Source: Zavarzinella formosa DSM 19928 (lineage in GTDB: Bacteria; Planctomycetota; Planctomycetia; Gemmatales; Gemmataceae). From it: a stretch of DNA of 64,000 bases. A program made the translations under genes and the position numbers. The stretch is taken from the NCBI RefSeq assembly GCF_000255705.1, contig NZ_JH636441.1, forward strand, positions 108,942 through 172,941, in the 5' to 3' direction. The notes below the pieces were generated by a model, which was not told the origin of the DNA, ran no database searches, and saw only the letters and a program-made list of their open reading frames with translations. Positions 8,240 through 17,087 of the stretch are shown here, piece after piece. Numbering within the stretch: the stretch's first letter is position 1; each line of letters starts with the position of its first letter.

Positions 8240-9217
8240 TCACACCTGTATTCCGACTCGGATCGGAGGCCGTTTTCCTCGCAAGGTGCCGACCGCCTCC
8301 AAACCAACCGCGAGGGCCGCGAGCAAATGGGCAAACCACGCCAGCCGCAGCCAGGAGGTTGTTTGCAATTGAAATCCCCCCAAATCGCGGGCGACCCCCA
8401 TTTCCCACCGCTGCAATTGCTCCGGCGTTTTCACGGCCGCCTTGGCTTCCACATGCCGGGCCTCGCCGAGTTCCGTGATGGCTTTCTCGATGCCAAAACT
8501 GTTGACCCATTGCACGGACAGGAGCAACAATGTGAAAACGGCGAAGATGGCCAACAGAGCCGGACGGTACGGCCAGAACTTTTTCACCACGTCCGGCAGC
8601 TTGATCTTCAACCCGCTCACCACCGGTCCGGCCCAGGCGACGGCAATGCCGCCGAGGAGCAACGGGAAGTAGAAGAGCATCCACCAGTTTGATTTGATTT
8701 TTTCCTTGATTTCACCTTCCAGTTTGATCGTATCCTCCGCCACGGCATCCGAGGTAAAACCGGCGAACAATGCCTGCCAGGGGGTTTGCGTGTAGGCCGG
8801 ATACCCGGCGGGGTAGGCCCCGGCCCATCGGAAGAACGTCAGCAACAACGCCAGCGTGAGGGCGACGGCGGGAATCCATGCCAATACTTCGGGATACAGG
8901 GTGATGCCGTGAAACACGCCGGGGCCGGTTGGAACGCCGGGAATGTCCGGCAGGTTGTCGAAGGATTTGGAAGGCATCTCCGGAAGGGACGCCGGGGTGA
9001 CCGGCTTGATGTCCACCTGTTGTGTCCGGTAGACCGGGGCCGGGCTTGGTGGCGCCGGGGCCGGGGCGGGAGATTCGACCGGTTTCTCGGCGGCCAGTGG
9101 GATGTAGGGTTGCGGGGCTTGAAACGCCTGTTTGCACAGGGGACAGTTGACGGCCTTCCCGGCCTCATTGTCCGGCAGGGTGATGACCTGTTGGCAGAAC
9201 GGGCAGAGAAGTCGCAT
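8240..9217 (-). CDS. zinc-ribbon multi-pass membrane protein, function unknown
   Basis: 325 residues starting MRLLCPFCQQV. The first 40 residues form a zinc-ribbon-like element with two CxxC pairs (CPFC and CPLC), as in many planctomycete MJ0042-type proteins. A proline-rich linker (about 45-100) leads to four hydrophobic segments: LAWIPAVALTLALLLTFF, WWMLFYFPLLLGGIAVAWAG, ALLAIFAVFTLLLLSVQW and LRLAWFAHLLAALAVGLEAV. No catalytic motif seen. It is transcribed toward the cyclophilin gene with 77 bp between them. Role unknown; a sensor or scaffold in the membrane is only a guess. Confidence 0.75.
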   Translation of the reverse strand: MRLLCPFCQQVITLPDNEAGKAVNCPLCKQAFQAPQPYIPLAAEKPVESPAPAPAPPSPAPVYRTQQVDIKPVTPASLPEMPSKSFDNLPDIPGVPTGPGVFHGITLYPEVLAWIPAVALTLALLLTFFRWAGAYPAGYPAYTQTPWQALFAGFTSDAVAEDTIKLEGEIKEKIKSNWWMLFYFPLLLGGIAVAWAGPVVSGLKIKLPDVVKKFWPYRPALLAIFAVFTLLLLSVQWVNSFGIEKAITELGEARHVEAKAAVKTPEQLQRWEMGVARDLGGFQLQTTSWLRLAWFAHLLAALAVGLEAVGTLRGKRPPIRVGIQV

Positions 9218-9253
9218 GGGGACCGTTTCCATTCGGTGCGAGAAATTCAAAAC

Positions 9254-9287
9254 CAAACACCGGTCATTCGCCGGTGTTTGATTGTTT
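9254..9287 (-). terminator. hairpin terminator after the kinase gene
   Basis: Perfect 10-bp stem CAAACACCGG / CCGGTGTTTG (9254-9263 and 9271-9280) with a 7-nt loop, 45 bp downstream of the kinase stop. On the minus strand it is followed by GGTTTTG, on the plus strand by ATTGTTTT, so it could work in both directions. Confidence 0.6.
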
Positions 9288-9325
9288 TACGGCTCCCGTC
9301 ATCCGGGATTCCGAATTCCGAATTC

Positions 9326-12300
9326 TCAATCAGGAAGATTCCACACCCGGATGGCGCGGTCGCGGGAACTGGAGGCCAGCAGATCCCCCCGGATGCTCAT
9401 GGCCGTGATGGCGTCGCCGTGCCGGAAGGGGGGGCCGAGCGTGAAATCGTGCTGCGGATGCCAGATCCGAATCGCCCCGTCGGCGGCGGCCGTGACCGGC
9501 CGGTCCCGATGGAAGGCCACCCGGCGAACCTCGGTGCGGTGTTTCAGGGTGCGGAGCAGGTTGCCCCCCTGCATCTCAAAGATCCGGGCGTTGCCGTCCG
9601 CGCAACCGGCGAGGAGGAGTTCGCCGTCCCGGTCGATGGTCACGCAGATCACGCGGGAATCACATTTGAATTCCCGGATGAATTCATCGGGTGGTTTCTC
9701 CGGGTCCCACAATCGCACGAAGCCATCGTCCGTGCCGAAGGCGATGTGCCGGCCGTTCGGCGTGAAACGCTCCGCCGTGATGCGGAAGGGAAAGCGGGTC
9801 GATTTCTTCCGGCCCGACGGATCGGTTCCGAAATTGGAGTTCCAGTATTTGACGAACGCCTCGCCGGGGGCCTCCGAGTCACATACGGCCACAGTCTTTT
9901 CGCCGTTGGGGCTAAAGGCCACGCCGGTGACATTCTGGCCTCCCTCCACTTCCGTTTGCGTCTGCGGGGTGACCCCCTCGGGCCTCACGGCCAGCAAGGC
10001 CATTTTGCCATCCACGCCGCCGACCAAGACTTGCTCGCCTGTTTCCCTGGCCGACGGCGCCCGGATGGCCATCGCCTTGAACTCCGGGGTTCGCCGATTC
10101 GGCCGGCCGGATTGCATCATCTCCTCGGTGGCCGCGATTTCCTGATTCCCGCCGAATTGTTGACGGGTGGCTGTTCGCACGGTCCAACGGGAAAGACCGT
10201 ACGGCGTGGTCACATAGAGCGAATCGCCATTGGGGGAAAACGCGATGTCCACCACGTCCTTGAAGGGTTTGTTTTCCAGCCGCATGACCGGGGCATGAAA
10301 CGGCGAGGCGCCGAAGCGGAAGCGACTCACCGTCCCGTCACTCGTGACGACGACCACCGTTTGCCGGTTTTTGGCGATGTCCACGCAGACAATCGACTTG
10401 TCCAAGTTGGCCGCCGCGGAGAGGCGGGCGCGGGAGAAGGCATCCCACAGGCGGACGGTCCCGGCCCGAGTGCCCACCGCGAGGATGTTGCCATCGGCGC
10501 TGAACCCGGCGGCCGTGGCGACGCCATCGGCGGGGAGATCAAACCAACGATGTTCGTTGAAATCAAACAACCGGACAGCCCCGTTGCGCAGGATGGCCGA
10601 CAGGTGGGAGCCTGCGGGAGAGAACATCACCTCGGTGGTGACCCCCGGCGAAGGGATCACAGGCGAACTTCCCCCGGCGCCCGGCAACACATGCCAGCCC
10701 TCGGCCGATTCGACCAGCCACTTTCCCTGTTCGGAGATGGCAAGCACTTTCCCAAATTTCGGCTCGGTTTCAACCACCGGAACCGGGACTGGCTTCCGCG
10801 TTTTGAAGTCCACTGTCCAGCGATCCGTCCCGTCGCTCAAGAGAATCGTCGAGCCATCCCCGAGGGGTTGGATCAGCCTCGCGGCGGTCGGCAACGTGAC
10901 GTTTCCCTCGACCAGCGGTTGGTGGGCCGCGTTCCCCATCGCCAGCCGGGCGGGGTCGGCGACGACGGCAAACAGCGGGGTGAACCGGGATCGGCCGATG
11001 ACATAACCATCGTGCGAGTCGCGGTTGCCCGCCTCCGGTTCGGACAGCGGGCTGGTGTTCAACACCTCGCCGGATTCGGCGTTGATCGTCACCACGCGCG
11101 TGTCCATCAGCGCCATCAAAAACCGGCCGGAATAATCGAAGGCGACCCGTCGGGCCTTGATCGTTCTTGCCCACGGGGCCGCCGCGAGATCATGGGAACG
11201 ATACTCGGCCAGGACGGAGCGATGTTCGGGAAACTGCCCCGGTTCCAAGGCGATGATCCGGTCGAAGTCGCCCCGATCCGCGAGCAGGACGGCGTTCTCA
11301 AATTGCAGGAATTTCGCCAGCCGGTTGCGTTCCTCAAGTTTGTCCGTCAGTTCGTTTTGAACGGGAATCCAATTCCGATGGGTGATTCGCCAAGTCAGGA
11401 AGCCTGTCAGCAAGACGAGGGCCACGGTGGCCGGCCAGAAGGACCATCCGCCCAGTCGGCGCACGATCAACGAGGGATCGCTGTCCTCGTGAACCACCGT
11501 CCGGGCCAGGATGGTCGGCGGTTCCGTGCGGTGCATATATGTGTGCAGGGCGTCGGCCACGGCCAATGCGGACGGGTAACGGTTAGCCTGTTTCTTCTCC
11601 AGGCACTTCAGGCAAATGTGCTCCAATTCGCGGGGAATGCTCGCCCGCAAACTGCTGGGGGGAACCGGCTTTCGGCTCACCACCTGTTGCATGGTTTCCA
11701 GCGAACTCCCCGCCCCGAAAGGGGGATGCCCCGTGAGCATCTCGTACAGGATGGCTCCCAGCGCGTAGACATCCGTCAACGGGCTGATTTGGTCGGCCTT
11801 GCCCAACGCCTGTTCCGGGGCCATGTAGTGCGGCGTGCCGACAGCCAGACCGGTTTGCGTGAGGGCCAGCGGCCGGTGGATTCGCTTGGCCAGCCCGAAG
11901 TCCACGATTTTGGGGACCAAGTCGTGATCGTTCACCGGCACGGTCTGGCCGTTTGGCGTGTTGCTTCTTTGTTCCGCATCCGAGAGCAGGATGTTGCTCG
12001 GCTTCAAATCGCGGTGGATCACCCCTTGCAGGTGGGCGTAGTGCATCGCGCGGGCGACGGGTTCCAACAGGCGGGCCGCGAGAATCGGCTCCAGCGGTTT
12101 CCGGCTGATGAGCTTGTAGAGGCTTCCCCCCTCGACGAGTTCCATCGCCAGATAGGAAAGATCGTCGGCGGTTCCGACATCAAAGACCGGCACGATGTTG
12201 GGGTGGTGCAGGTTGGCGGCCGTCTCGGCCTCGGCATGGAACCGGGCCACTTCGGTCTGATCCGCATCCGGCCCGGAGGGGATGACCTTGAGGGCCACAT

Positions 12301-12589
12301 CGCGGTTGAGATCATCCTGATGGGCCAGGTAAACAACACCCATGCCGCCGCGGCCGATTTCCTTGAGAAGCGAATACTTGCCGATCCGCCGATGAACCGG
12401 CACGATGTCGGCGGGCTTGGTCGACGGGACGGCCGAGGCCGGCCGGGCCGTGACGAGGGTGGTGGTGTGGGACATCACCAACGGCGGCGGGGTGATGCTC
12501 GGGAAGTCCCCCGAGGAGATTGGCAACGCCCCCGTCGGATCACCCGGCGGCGGTGTGGCCGGTTTGGTTTCGGGGTTGTCGCCGTTCAT
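9326..12589 (-). CDS. membrane serine/threonine protein kinase with C-terminal WD40-like repeats
   Basis: 1087 residues. GGAG lies 7 nt before the ATG. A proline-rich head (1-65) is followed by a Hanks-type kinase domain: glycine loop GRGGMGVVYLAH (79-90), catalytic lysine K101, HRDLKPSN with the catalytic Asp at 194, DFGLAK (230-235) and the APE segment YMAPEQ (255-260). One transmembrane helix at about 382-403 (GWSFWPATVALVLLTGFLTW) separates the kinase from an outer region of about 650 residues holding repeated beta-propeller units (VAFSPNGEK, IAFSPNGDSLYVTT, AAGFSADGNILAVGT, GFVRLWDPEKP, AIRVWNLPD). Such kinases are expanded in planctomycetes and are thought to phosphorylate partners held by the propeller. 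All kinase residues needed for activity are present. Confidence 0.93.
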   Translation of the reverse strand: MNGDNPETKPATPPPGDPTGALPISSGDFPSITPPPLVMSHTTTLVTARPASAVPSTKPADIVPVHRRIGKYSLLKEIGRGGMGVVYLAHQDDLNRDVALKVIPSGPDADQTEVARFHAEAETAANLHHPNIVPVFDVGTADDLSYLAMELVEGGSLYKLISRKPLEPILAARLLEPVARAMHYAHLQGVIHRDLKPSNILLSDAEQRSNTPNGQTVPVNDHDLVPKIVDFGLAKRIHRPLALTQTGLAVGTPHYMAPEQALGKADQISPLTDVYALGAILYEMLTGHPPFGAGSSLETMQQVVSRKPVPPSSLRASIPRELEHICLKCLEKKQANRYPSALAVADALHTYMHRTEPPTILARTVVHEDSDPSLIVRRLGGWSFWPATVALVLLTGFLTWRITHRNWIPVQNELTDKLEERNRLAKFLQFENAVLLADRGDFDRIIALEPGQFPEHRSVLAEYRSHDLAAAPWARTIKARRVAFDYSGRFLMALMDTRVVTINAESGEVLNTSPLSEPEAGNRDSHDGYVIGRSRFTPLFAVVADPARLAMGNAAHQPLVEGNVTLPTAARLIQPLGDGSTILLSDGTDRWTVDFKTRKPVPVPVVETEPKFGKVLAISEQGKWLVESAEGWHVLPGAGGSSPVIPSPGVTTEVMFSPAGSHLSAILRNGAVRLFDFNEHRWFDLPADGVATAAGFSADGNILAVGTRAGTVRLWDAFSRARLSAAANLDKSIVCVDIAKNRQTVVVVTSDGTVSRFRFGASPFHAPVMRLENKPFKDVVDIAFSPNGDSLYVTTPYGLSRWTVRTATRQQFGGNQEIAATEEMMQSGRPNRRTPEFKAMAIRAPSARETGEQVLVGGVDGKMALLAVRPEGVTPQTQTEVEGGQNVTGVAFSPNGEKTVAVCDSEAPGEAFVKYWNSNFGTDPSGRKKSTRFPFRITAERFTPNGRHIAFGTDDGFVRLWDPEKPPDEFIREFKCDSRVICVTIDRDGELLLAGCADGNARIFEMQGGNLLRTLKHRTEVRRVAFHRDRPVTAAADGAIRIWHPQHDFTLGPPFRHGDAITAMSIRGDLLASSSRDRAIRVWNLPD

Positions 12590-12718
12590 TCACACACTCC
12601 AGGGAGAGGGGGTCATTATAGGGCATGAACGACCCGGAACCCTCCTAACCAAGAACGCGAAGCGGGAGGGAAGTTGCGTCGGGTTCGGAGGATGAGTTGA
12701 ACATGAAAGTGATTTGGT

Positions 12719-12746
12719 GACCAGCCCGGATGACGGCGGGCTGGTC
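12719..12746 (-). terminator. hairpin downstream of the DUF1571 gene
   Basis: Perfect 9-bp stem GACCAGCCC / GGGCTGGTC with a 10-nt loop, 56 bp after the DUF1571 stop. No clear T-run follows on the minus strand, so termination is not certain. Rest of the 12590-12801 gap shows nothing recognisable. Confidence 0.4.
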
Positions 12747-12801
12747 AAACTTCTTCACAAAAGGCAATGGAAAAGGAAAAATTCGCTTCCCCAATAAACG
12801 G

Positions 12802-13944
12802 TCACTTCTTCTTCAACAGAACATTGGCGTCGAAGTCGGCGTCGGTGAAGCGGGCGGGCTTGAGTTGGTCGAAGAAGTAATATTCGACCTCCCGGCCGGC
12901 TTCGTCGGTGGCGGTCACCAGAATCGGCAGGCCGTAACTTGGCGATGTGGATTCCGGGTCGAAATGGAGGGTTCGTTTGCCCCCCTTGGGGAAAGCGGGT
13001 TCGGCGCCCGGCGCGATGGTTTCCTCGATCGCCTCGAAACCGCCTTTGCGTTCGCGCCGGTCGACGATGCCCAAGTATCGGAAATTGGCGGCCACTTTGG
13101 GATCGCGGTCGGCTTTGATCATTGACTTGCCGAGATTGACCACGGCCATTTGCATGCCGCCTTCCCGAAGGTCATAGCGGCTCTGGGAGCGAATCATCGA
13201 ATCGCCGGGGTTAAAGCTCATTCGCTTTCCGCCGATCAGCAAGCCATCGCTGCGGGCCGTCAGGATTTCCACCTTTTCTTCCTTGCGTCCGCCCACATAC
13301 ACCAATTCCCGGCCGGTGGCTTCCTTCCCGACCCATTTCAGGTGCATGCTCAACGGTTGGGCGCGGAGCTTGAATTGCATTTCCTGCTCCGGTTCCGGCG
13401 CCGACTTGCCGGGAACCGTTTCCCTGCGGATGAGTTTCGCCTCAAAACCTTCCATGCGAGCCAGTTTCTCGGCCGCGAGTTGCTGAATGCGTTTCATCGA
13501 TTGCAGGGGCGTTTCGGCCACTTTCTTCGGCTGTTCAACGGGCTTGGGCTGTTCGACGGGAGGCTTCACATTGCTCTGAACGAGCATCGGCGATTCGCTC
13601 ATCGGCGGGGCAATGCCCATTGCGGGAACGACGACATCCGTTGGGTCGGCGCCCGTCGCTTTCGGTTGGGCGGCCACGGCGGTGTCCTTCGGATTAACCG
13701 GAGGAATGGCCTCGAAGATTTGCTCATCCGGCGGCGGCGGTCGCACCGGGTCGGCGAGCGGAGTGTTGGGGCTGGTGTTGCCGTTGGCGATGGCCAGCAT
13801 CTTTGGCCTCGGCTCCGTCGGCAACGGGCCGGGTTCATGAGAAACGGGGCGCACGACAGCTTGGTCCCGCTTTTTCTCAAAGAGTCCGCAACCGGACAAG
13901 AAAATCAGGCTGGCAACGGCCAAACGACGGAGTTTTATGTTCAT
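12802..13944 (-). CDS. DUF1571 family lipoprotein
   Basis: 380 residues. Start MNIKLRRLAVASLIFLSGC gives a lipobox (LSGC) at residues 16-19; the longer open frame lacks a signal. Residues 20-150 are low-complexity, proline-rich with lysine/glutamine. From about residue 155 (LQSMKRIQQLAAEKLARMEGFEAKLIRRE) it matches what I recall of DUF1571, a planctomycete family of exported proteins of unknown function related in fold to outer-membrane lipoprotein-sorting proteins; visible elements are MQFKLRAQPLSMHLKWVG, YVGGRKEEKVEI and the closing EVEYYFFDQLKPARFTDADFD. Likely anchored in a membrane and facing the periplasm. Confidence 0.8.
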   Translation of the reverse strand: MNIKLRRLAVASLIFLSGCGLFEKKRDQAVVRPVSHEPGPLPTEPRPKMLAIANGNTSPNTPLADPVRPPPPDEQIFEAIPPVNPKDTAVAAQPKATGADPTDVVVPAMGIAPPMSESPMLVQSNVKPPVEQPKPVEQPKKVAETPLQSMKRIQQLAAEKLARMEGFEAKLIRRETVPGKSAPEPEQEMQFKLRAQPLSMHLKWVGKEATGRELVYVGGRKEEKVEILTARSDGLLIGGKRMSFNPGDSMIRSQSRYDLREGGMQMAVVNLGKSMIKADRDPKVAANFRYLGIVDRRERKGGFEAIEETIAPGAEPAFPKGGKRTLHFDPESTSPSYGLPILVTATDEAGREVEYYFFDQLKPARFTDADFDANVLLKKK

Positions 13945-14031
13945 GAACCGCTTCCGTGCGGTGGACGGACGGACGAATGACTTTGAACGATACGGGAAGA
14001 TAGCGACTTCAAGGAACTGCCGCAAGACGAA

Positions 14032-15465
14032 TCACAGGATCGGCGACGCCAACCGGGCGGCGTTCTCGGCCATCTTGGAAACGAACGGCCGGCGCTGAAA
14101 CGTCTCCGCGTTCACCTCGATGCTTCGGGCCATGTCCCGACGGAAGGCAGCTTCCAGTTCGGCGACCAACGCCGTTGATTCCATCAAGGCTGTCACCTCG
14201 AAGTTGAGGTGCAAGCTGCGGTTGTCAAAGTTGACGCTTCCCACGGAGGCCCAGGCGTCGTCCACGATCATCATCTTGGCGTGCATGAACCCGGCCGTGA
14301 ACTGGAAGATTTTGACGCCCGCCTCCAGCAGTGTTTGCCAGATGAAGCGACTGGCCATCAGCGGAACCCACTTGTCCGGCCGGAACGGCACAACAATCCG
14401 GACATCCCGGCCGGATCGGGCCGCGAGGGCGAGGGCATCGGCCAGCGGGGCGTCCGGCACAAAATACGGCGTGCTGATCCACACCCGCTTTCTGGCCCGC
14501 ATGATGGCGGCAAAGTAGACCTCGCGGACTGCTTTGGTGTCCTGATCCGGCCCGGACCACGCAATCTGAACCGCTTCCGCGCCCGCCGGTTGGATCACCG
14601 GGAAATACTCCGGGCCGTCGAATTCTTCATTGGCCGCAAAGTCCCAATCTTCTCCAAACACCCGTTGCAACCCCGCCACCGCCGGGCCGTCGATTCGGAG
14701 AAAAGTGTCCCGCCAGAGGCCGAAACGGGCGACCAAGCCGAGATACTCGTCCCCGATGTTCAAGCCGCCGGTGAAACCGACTTGGCCGTCAATCACCAAG
14801 ATCTTCCGATGGTTTCGCAGATTGATTTGCAACCGTCGCCGCAAGGGATTGGAGAGCGGCAGAAACGACACTGCCCGCCCCCCCGCGTTGGTGAGAATTT
14901 CCCGTACCTTATGTTTGAAATTCCACGAGCCGACGGCGTCATACAGAAACCGGACCCGCACACCCGCCGCCGCCCGTTCCGCAAGGGCGGTCATGAACCG
15001 GCGGCCGGAGGCGTCCCCCCGCGTGATGAAAAACTCCATGTGGATGTGATGTTTGGCCTGCTTGATCGCGTCCAGCATCGCCACATAAGCATCCGCCGGT
15101 TCATGGAAGAATTGCACTTGGTTGCCGCCGGTCATCGGCATCGCCCCCAGCCGTTCGGCCAGCGCGGCCAGCCCCTCGGTGTCGGTCGCCGGGGGCGAGA
15201 GGGTGTGAACCGGCTTGGTGCGATATCCGCGGGCGTGCCGTTTCTTCCGCTTCAGCGGCCGGTGAATGCTTTGGTAGCCGAAGGTGATGAACAGAAAGAT
15301 GCCGGCAACGGGCACGAAGAAAACCAGCAGGCACCACGCAATGGCGGACGTGGGTTCCCGTTTGATGGTCAGCACCCAAAGAATGGTGAGGACCACGGCG
15401 AACAAATCCGCGAAGGCGATCATCCCGGCGACGCCGGGCCACTCGATGGCGGCGATCAATCCCAT
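14032..15465 (-). CDS. cls: cardiolipin synthase / phospholipase D-family phosphatidyltransferase
   Basis: 477 residues. Makes cardiolipin by joining two phosphatidylglycerols at the cytoplasmic membrane. Two N-terminal membrane helices (IAFADLFAVVLTILWVLTI and AIAWCLLVFFVPVAGIFLFI) precede two phospholipase-D half-domains with HKD motifs: NHRKILVIDGQVGFTGG and MHAKMMIVDDAWASVGSVN. The order and length (about 480) fit bacterial Cls. The ATG at 15465 overlaps the pyrK stop by 10 nt (GCATGGGATTGA), so its translation is probably coupled to pyrK. Grouping phospholipid and pyrimidine genes this way has no clear functional reason. Confidence 0.93.
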   Translation of the reverse strand: MGLIAAIEWPGVAGMIAFADLFAVVLTILWVLTIKREPTSAIAWCLLVFFVPVAGIFLFITFGYQSIHRPLKRKKRHARGYRTKPVHTLSPPATDTEGLAALAERLGAMPMTGGNQVQFFHEPADAYVAMLDAIKQAKHHIHMEFFITRGDASGRRFMTALAERAAAGVRVRFLYDAVGSWNFKHKVREILTNAGGRAVSFLPLSNPLRRRLQINLRNHRKILVIDGQVGFTGGLNIGDEYLGLVARFGLWRDTFLRIDGPAVAGLQRVFGEDWDFAANEEFDGPEYFPVIQPAGAEAVQIAWSGPDQDTKAVREVYFAAIMRARKRVWISTPYFVPDAPLADALALAARSGRDVRIVVPFRPDKWVPLMASRFIWQTLLEAGVKIFQFTAGFMHAKMMIVDDAWASVGSVNFDNRSLHLNFEVTALMESTALVAELEAAFRRDMARSIEVNAETFQRRPFVSKMAENAARLASPIL

Positions 15466-16280
15466 GCCAGTGTGGCGGCGTCGAACACCGGCCCCTCGAC
15501 GCAGACCCGTTTGTAATCCCGACCCGCCGGGGTGCAAACGGGGGTGACACAGCTAAAACAAGCGCCGAACCCGCAGGCCATCGGCGTTTCCAACGAGACA
15601 TGACAACTCGCGTTCCACGAGGCCGTGAGCTTGGCCAGCGCCTTCAGCATCGGTTCCGGCCCGCATCCCACGAACGGCCCGGCCGGTTTGTCGGCGGCCA
15701 GCAATTGCGTGACGAAGCCCTTTGTTCCCACCGTGCCATCGTCGCTGGCCAGACGAACATCACATCCGGCTTGTCGGAAATCTTCCACCCCGGCCGCGAA
15801 ACCGGCCGACCGCACGCCGTAATACAGGGAGACCTTGTTGACCTGCCGAACCGCCGGTTGACCGGCGTAGCCTCGCGTCCCCAGTAATTCGCGAACGTAG
15901 GCCAAAAACGGTGTTTGGCCGATGCCCCCGGCCACGCAGGTCACTTGATCGATGTTCGGGAATTTCGGAAACCCGTTGCCCAGTGGTCCCCAGACTTCGA
16001 TGGGTTCGCCTGCCTTCACGGCCATCAGATGTGTGGTCATCTTGCCGACGACGAGGTAAACCACATCCAGCCCGACGGGTTCGCCGCCGGAGTCCAAGAC
16101 GGTATCGTACAGGGCAAAAGGACGGCCCAACAGCGGGTCCGTCGTCTCCGGAATGCGGAGCATAAGGAACTGCCCCGGCCGGATGGACCGGGCGATTTCC
16201 GGTTGTTCGAGCCGGATGCGAAACGTCCGTTCGGCCAGTTGCACATTTTCGACCGTGACGGCGGGGCGTTGCAAAATCAC
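15456..16280 (-). CDS. pyrK: dihydroorotate dehydrogenase electron-transfer subunit PyrK
   Basis: 274 residues. In class 1B dihydroorotate dehydrogenase PyrK passes electrons from dihydroorotate oxidation to NAD through FAD and a [2Fe-2S] cluster. Visible: FAD-binding beta barrel (PGQFLMLRIPETTDPLLGRP), NAD-binding region (TCVAGGIGQTPFLAYVRELL) and the C-terminal cluster ligands in ACGFGACFSCVTPVC plus a fourth Cys (RVCVEG). Start is a GTG whose bases form GTGA with the stop of the upstream pseudouridine synthase gene, so the two are translationally coupled. The catalytic partner PyrD is not in the window. Confidence 0.92.
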   Translation of the reverse strand: MILQRPAVTVENVQLAERTFRIRLEQPEIARSIRPGQFLMLRIPETTDPLLGRPFALYDTVLDSGGEPVGLDVVYLVVGKMTTHLMAVKAGEPIEVWGPLGNGFPKFPNIDQVTCVAGGIGQTPFLAYVRELLGTRGYAGQPAVRQVNKVSLYYGVRSAGFAAGVEDFRQAGCDVRLASDDGTVGTKGFVTQLLAADKPAGPFVGCGPEPMLKALAKLTASWNASCHVSLETPMACGFGACFSCVTPVCTPAGRDYKRVCVEGPVFDAATLAWD

Positions 16281-17041
16281 TTCTCGCCCGCCTTCTTCGC
16301 GGGTTCTTCCGCCTTCTTGGCCGCCCTTGGCGTCACCGCTTTGCGAAGCAGTTCGATCTCCGCCAACGCCAGCTTGCGGGACTTCCCCTTGGGAAGCCGA
16401 TCCAGCCGCACGGGGCCAATGCCGACCCGGCGCAAACGCATCACCTTGTGATTTTGCTTGGCGAGCATTCGGCGAATTTCGCGGTTTTTGCCTTCGCACA
16501 ACACGATTTTCAGCCAAGTGCTGTCACCCTGTTTCTTGAAGCGACGCACCGACTTCGCCTTCACCCGGCCCTCGCTCAGCCAGACGCCGGTGGTCAGTTG
16601 TTCCATGTCCGCGACCGTCGGCGAACCGGCCACCAACACTTCGTAAGTCTTCTCGACCTCGTATCGCGGGTGCATCAGCTTTTGGGCCAAATCTCCGTCG
16701 TTGGTCAGCAAAAGAAGTCCTTCGCTGTCCTCGTCCAACCGGCCGACGGTGTAGACCCGCTGATCGACGTGCGGCACCAGATCGATGGCGAGCGGCCGCC
16801 CGGCCGGGTCGCTGTTGGTGCAGATATATCCCGGCGGCTTGTGGACCGCCCAATAGACGTGGCGTTCGACGCGCACGGGGGTGTCGTCCACGCTCACGCG
16901 GTCGGTTTCCTCGTTCACTTGGGTGCCGAGTTCGCGGACCGGGTCGCCGTTGATTTTCACGCGGCCGGAAGCAATCATTCCGTCGCAATGGCGGCGGGAA
17001 CCCACACCGGCGTGGGCCAGAAATTTGTTGAGACGCATCAT
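16277..17041 (-). CDS. rluB: RluB/RsuA-family rRNA pseudouridine synthase
   Basis: 254 residues. Starts MMRLNKFLAHAGVGSRRHCD, an S4 RNA-binding domain (to about residue 60), followed by the catalytic domain: HKPPGYICTNSD, the active-site segment GRLDEDSEGLLLLTNDG with the catalytic Asp, and GKNREIRRMLAKQNHKVMRLRRVGIGPV, the family signature. The tail (from about 230) is lysine/alanine-rich (TPRAAKKAEEPAKKAGEK). Modifies uridine in ribosomal RNA, probably 23S. Exact target position (RluB, RluF or RsuA) cannot be settled from sequence reading; RluB-like is most likely. Confidence 0.88.
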   Translation of the reverse strand: MMRLNKFLAHAGVGSRRHCDGMIASGRVKINGDPVRELGTQVNEETDRVSVDDTPVRVERHVYWAVHKPPGYICTNSDPAGRPLAIDLVPHVDQRVYTVGRLDEDSEGLLLLTNDGDLAQKLMHPRYEVEKTYEVLVAGSPTVADMEQLTTGVWLSEGRVKAKSVRRFKKQGDSTWLKIVLCEGKNREIRRMLAKQNHKVMRLRRVGIGPVRLDRLPKGKSRKLALAEIELLRKAVTPRAAKKAEEPAKKAGEK

Positions 17042-17087
17042 GATGAGGTTATTGTACCGACCGTATGAGAGTCTTGGGTGTTGAACT

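Noticed and set aside
8786-12628. 1280-codon plus-strand open frame
   Set aside because: It is antisense to the WD40 kinase and neighbouring gene, Arg/Gly/His-rich and without domains; a GC-rich shadow frame.
14209-15516. 435-codon plus-strand frame
   Set aside because: Antisense to the cardiolipin synthase gene, whose HKD motifs are unambiguous.
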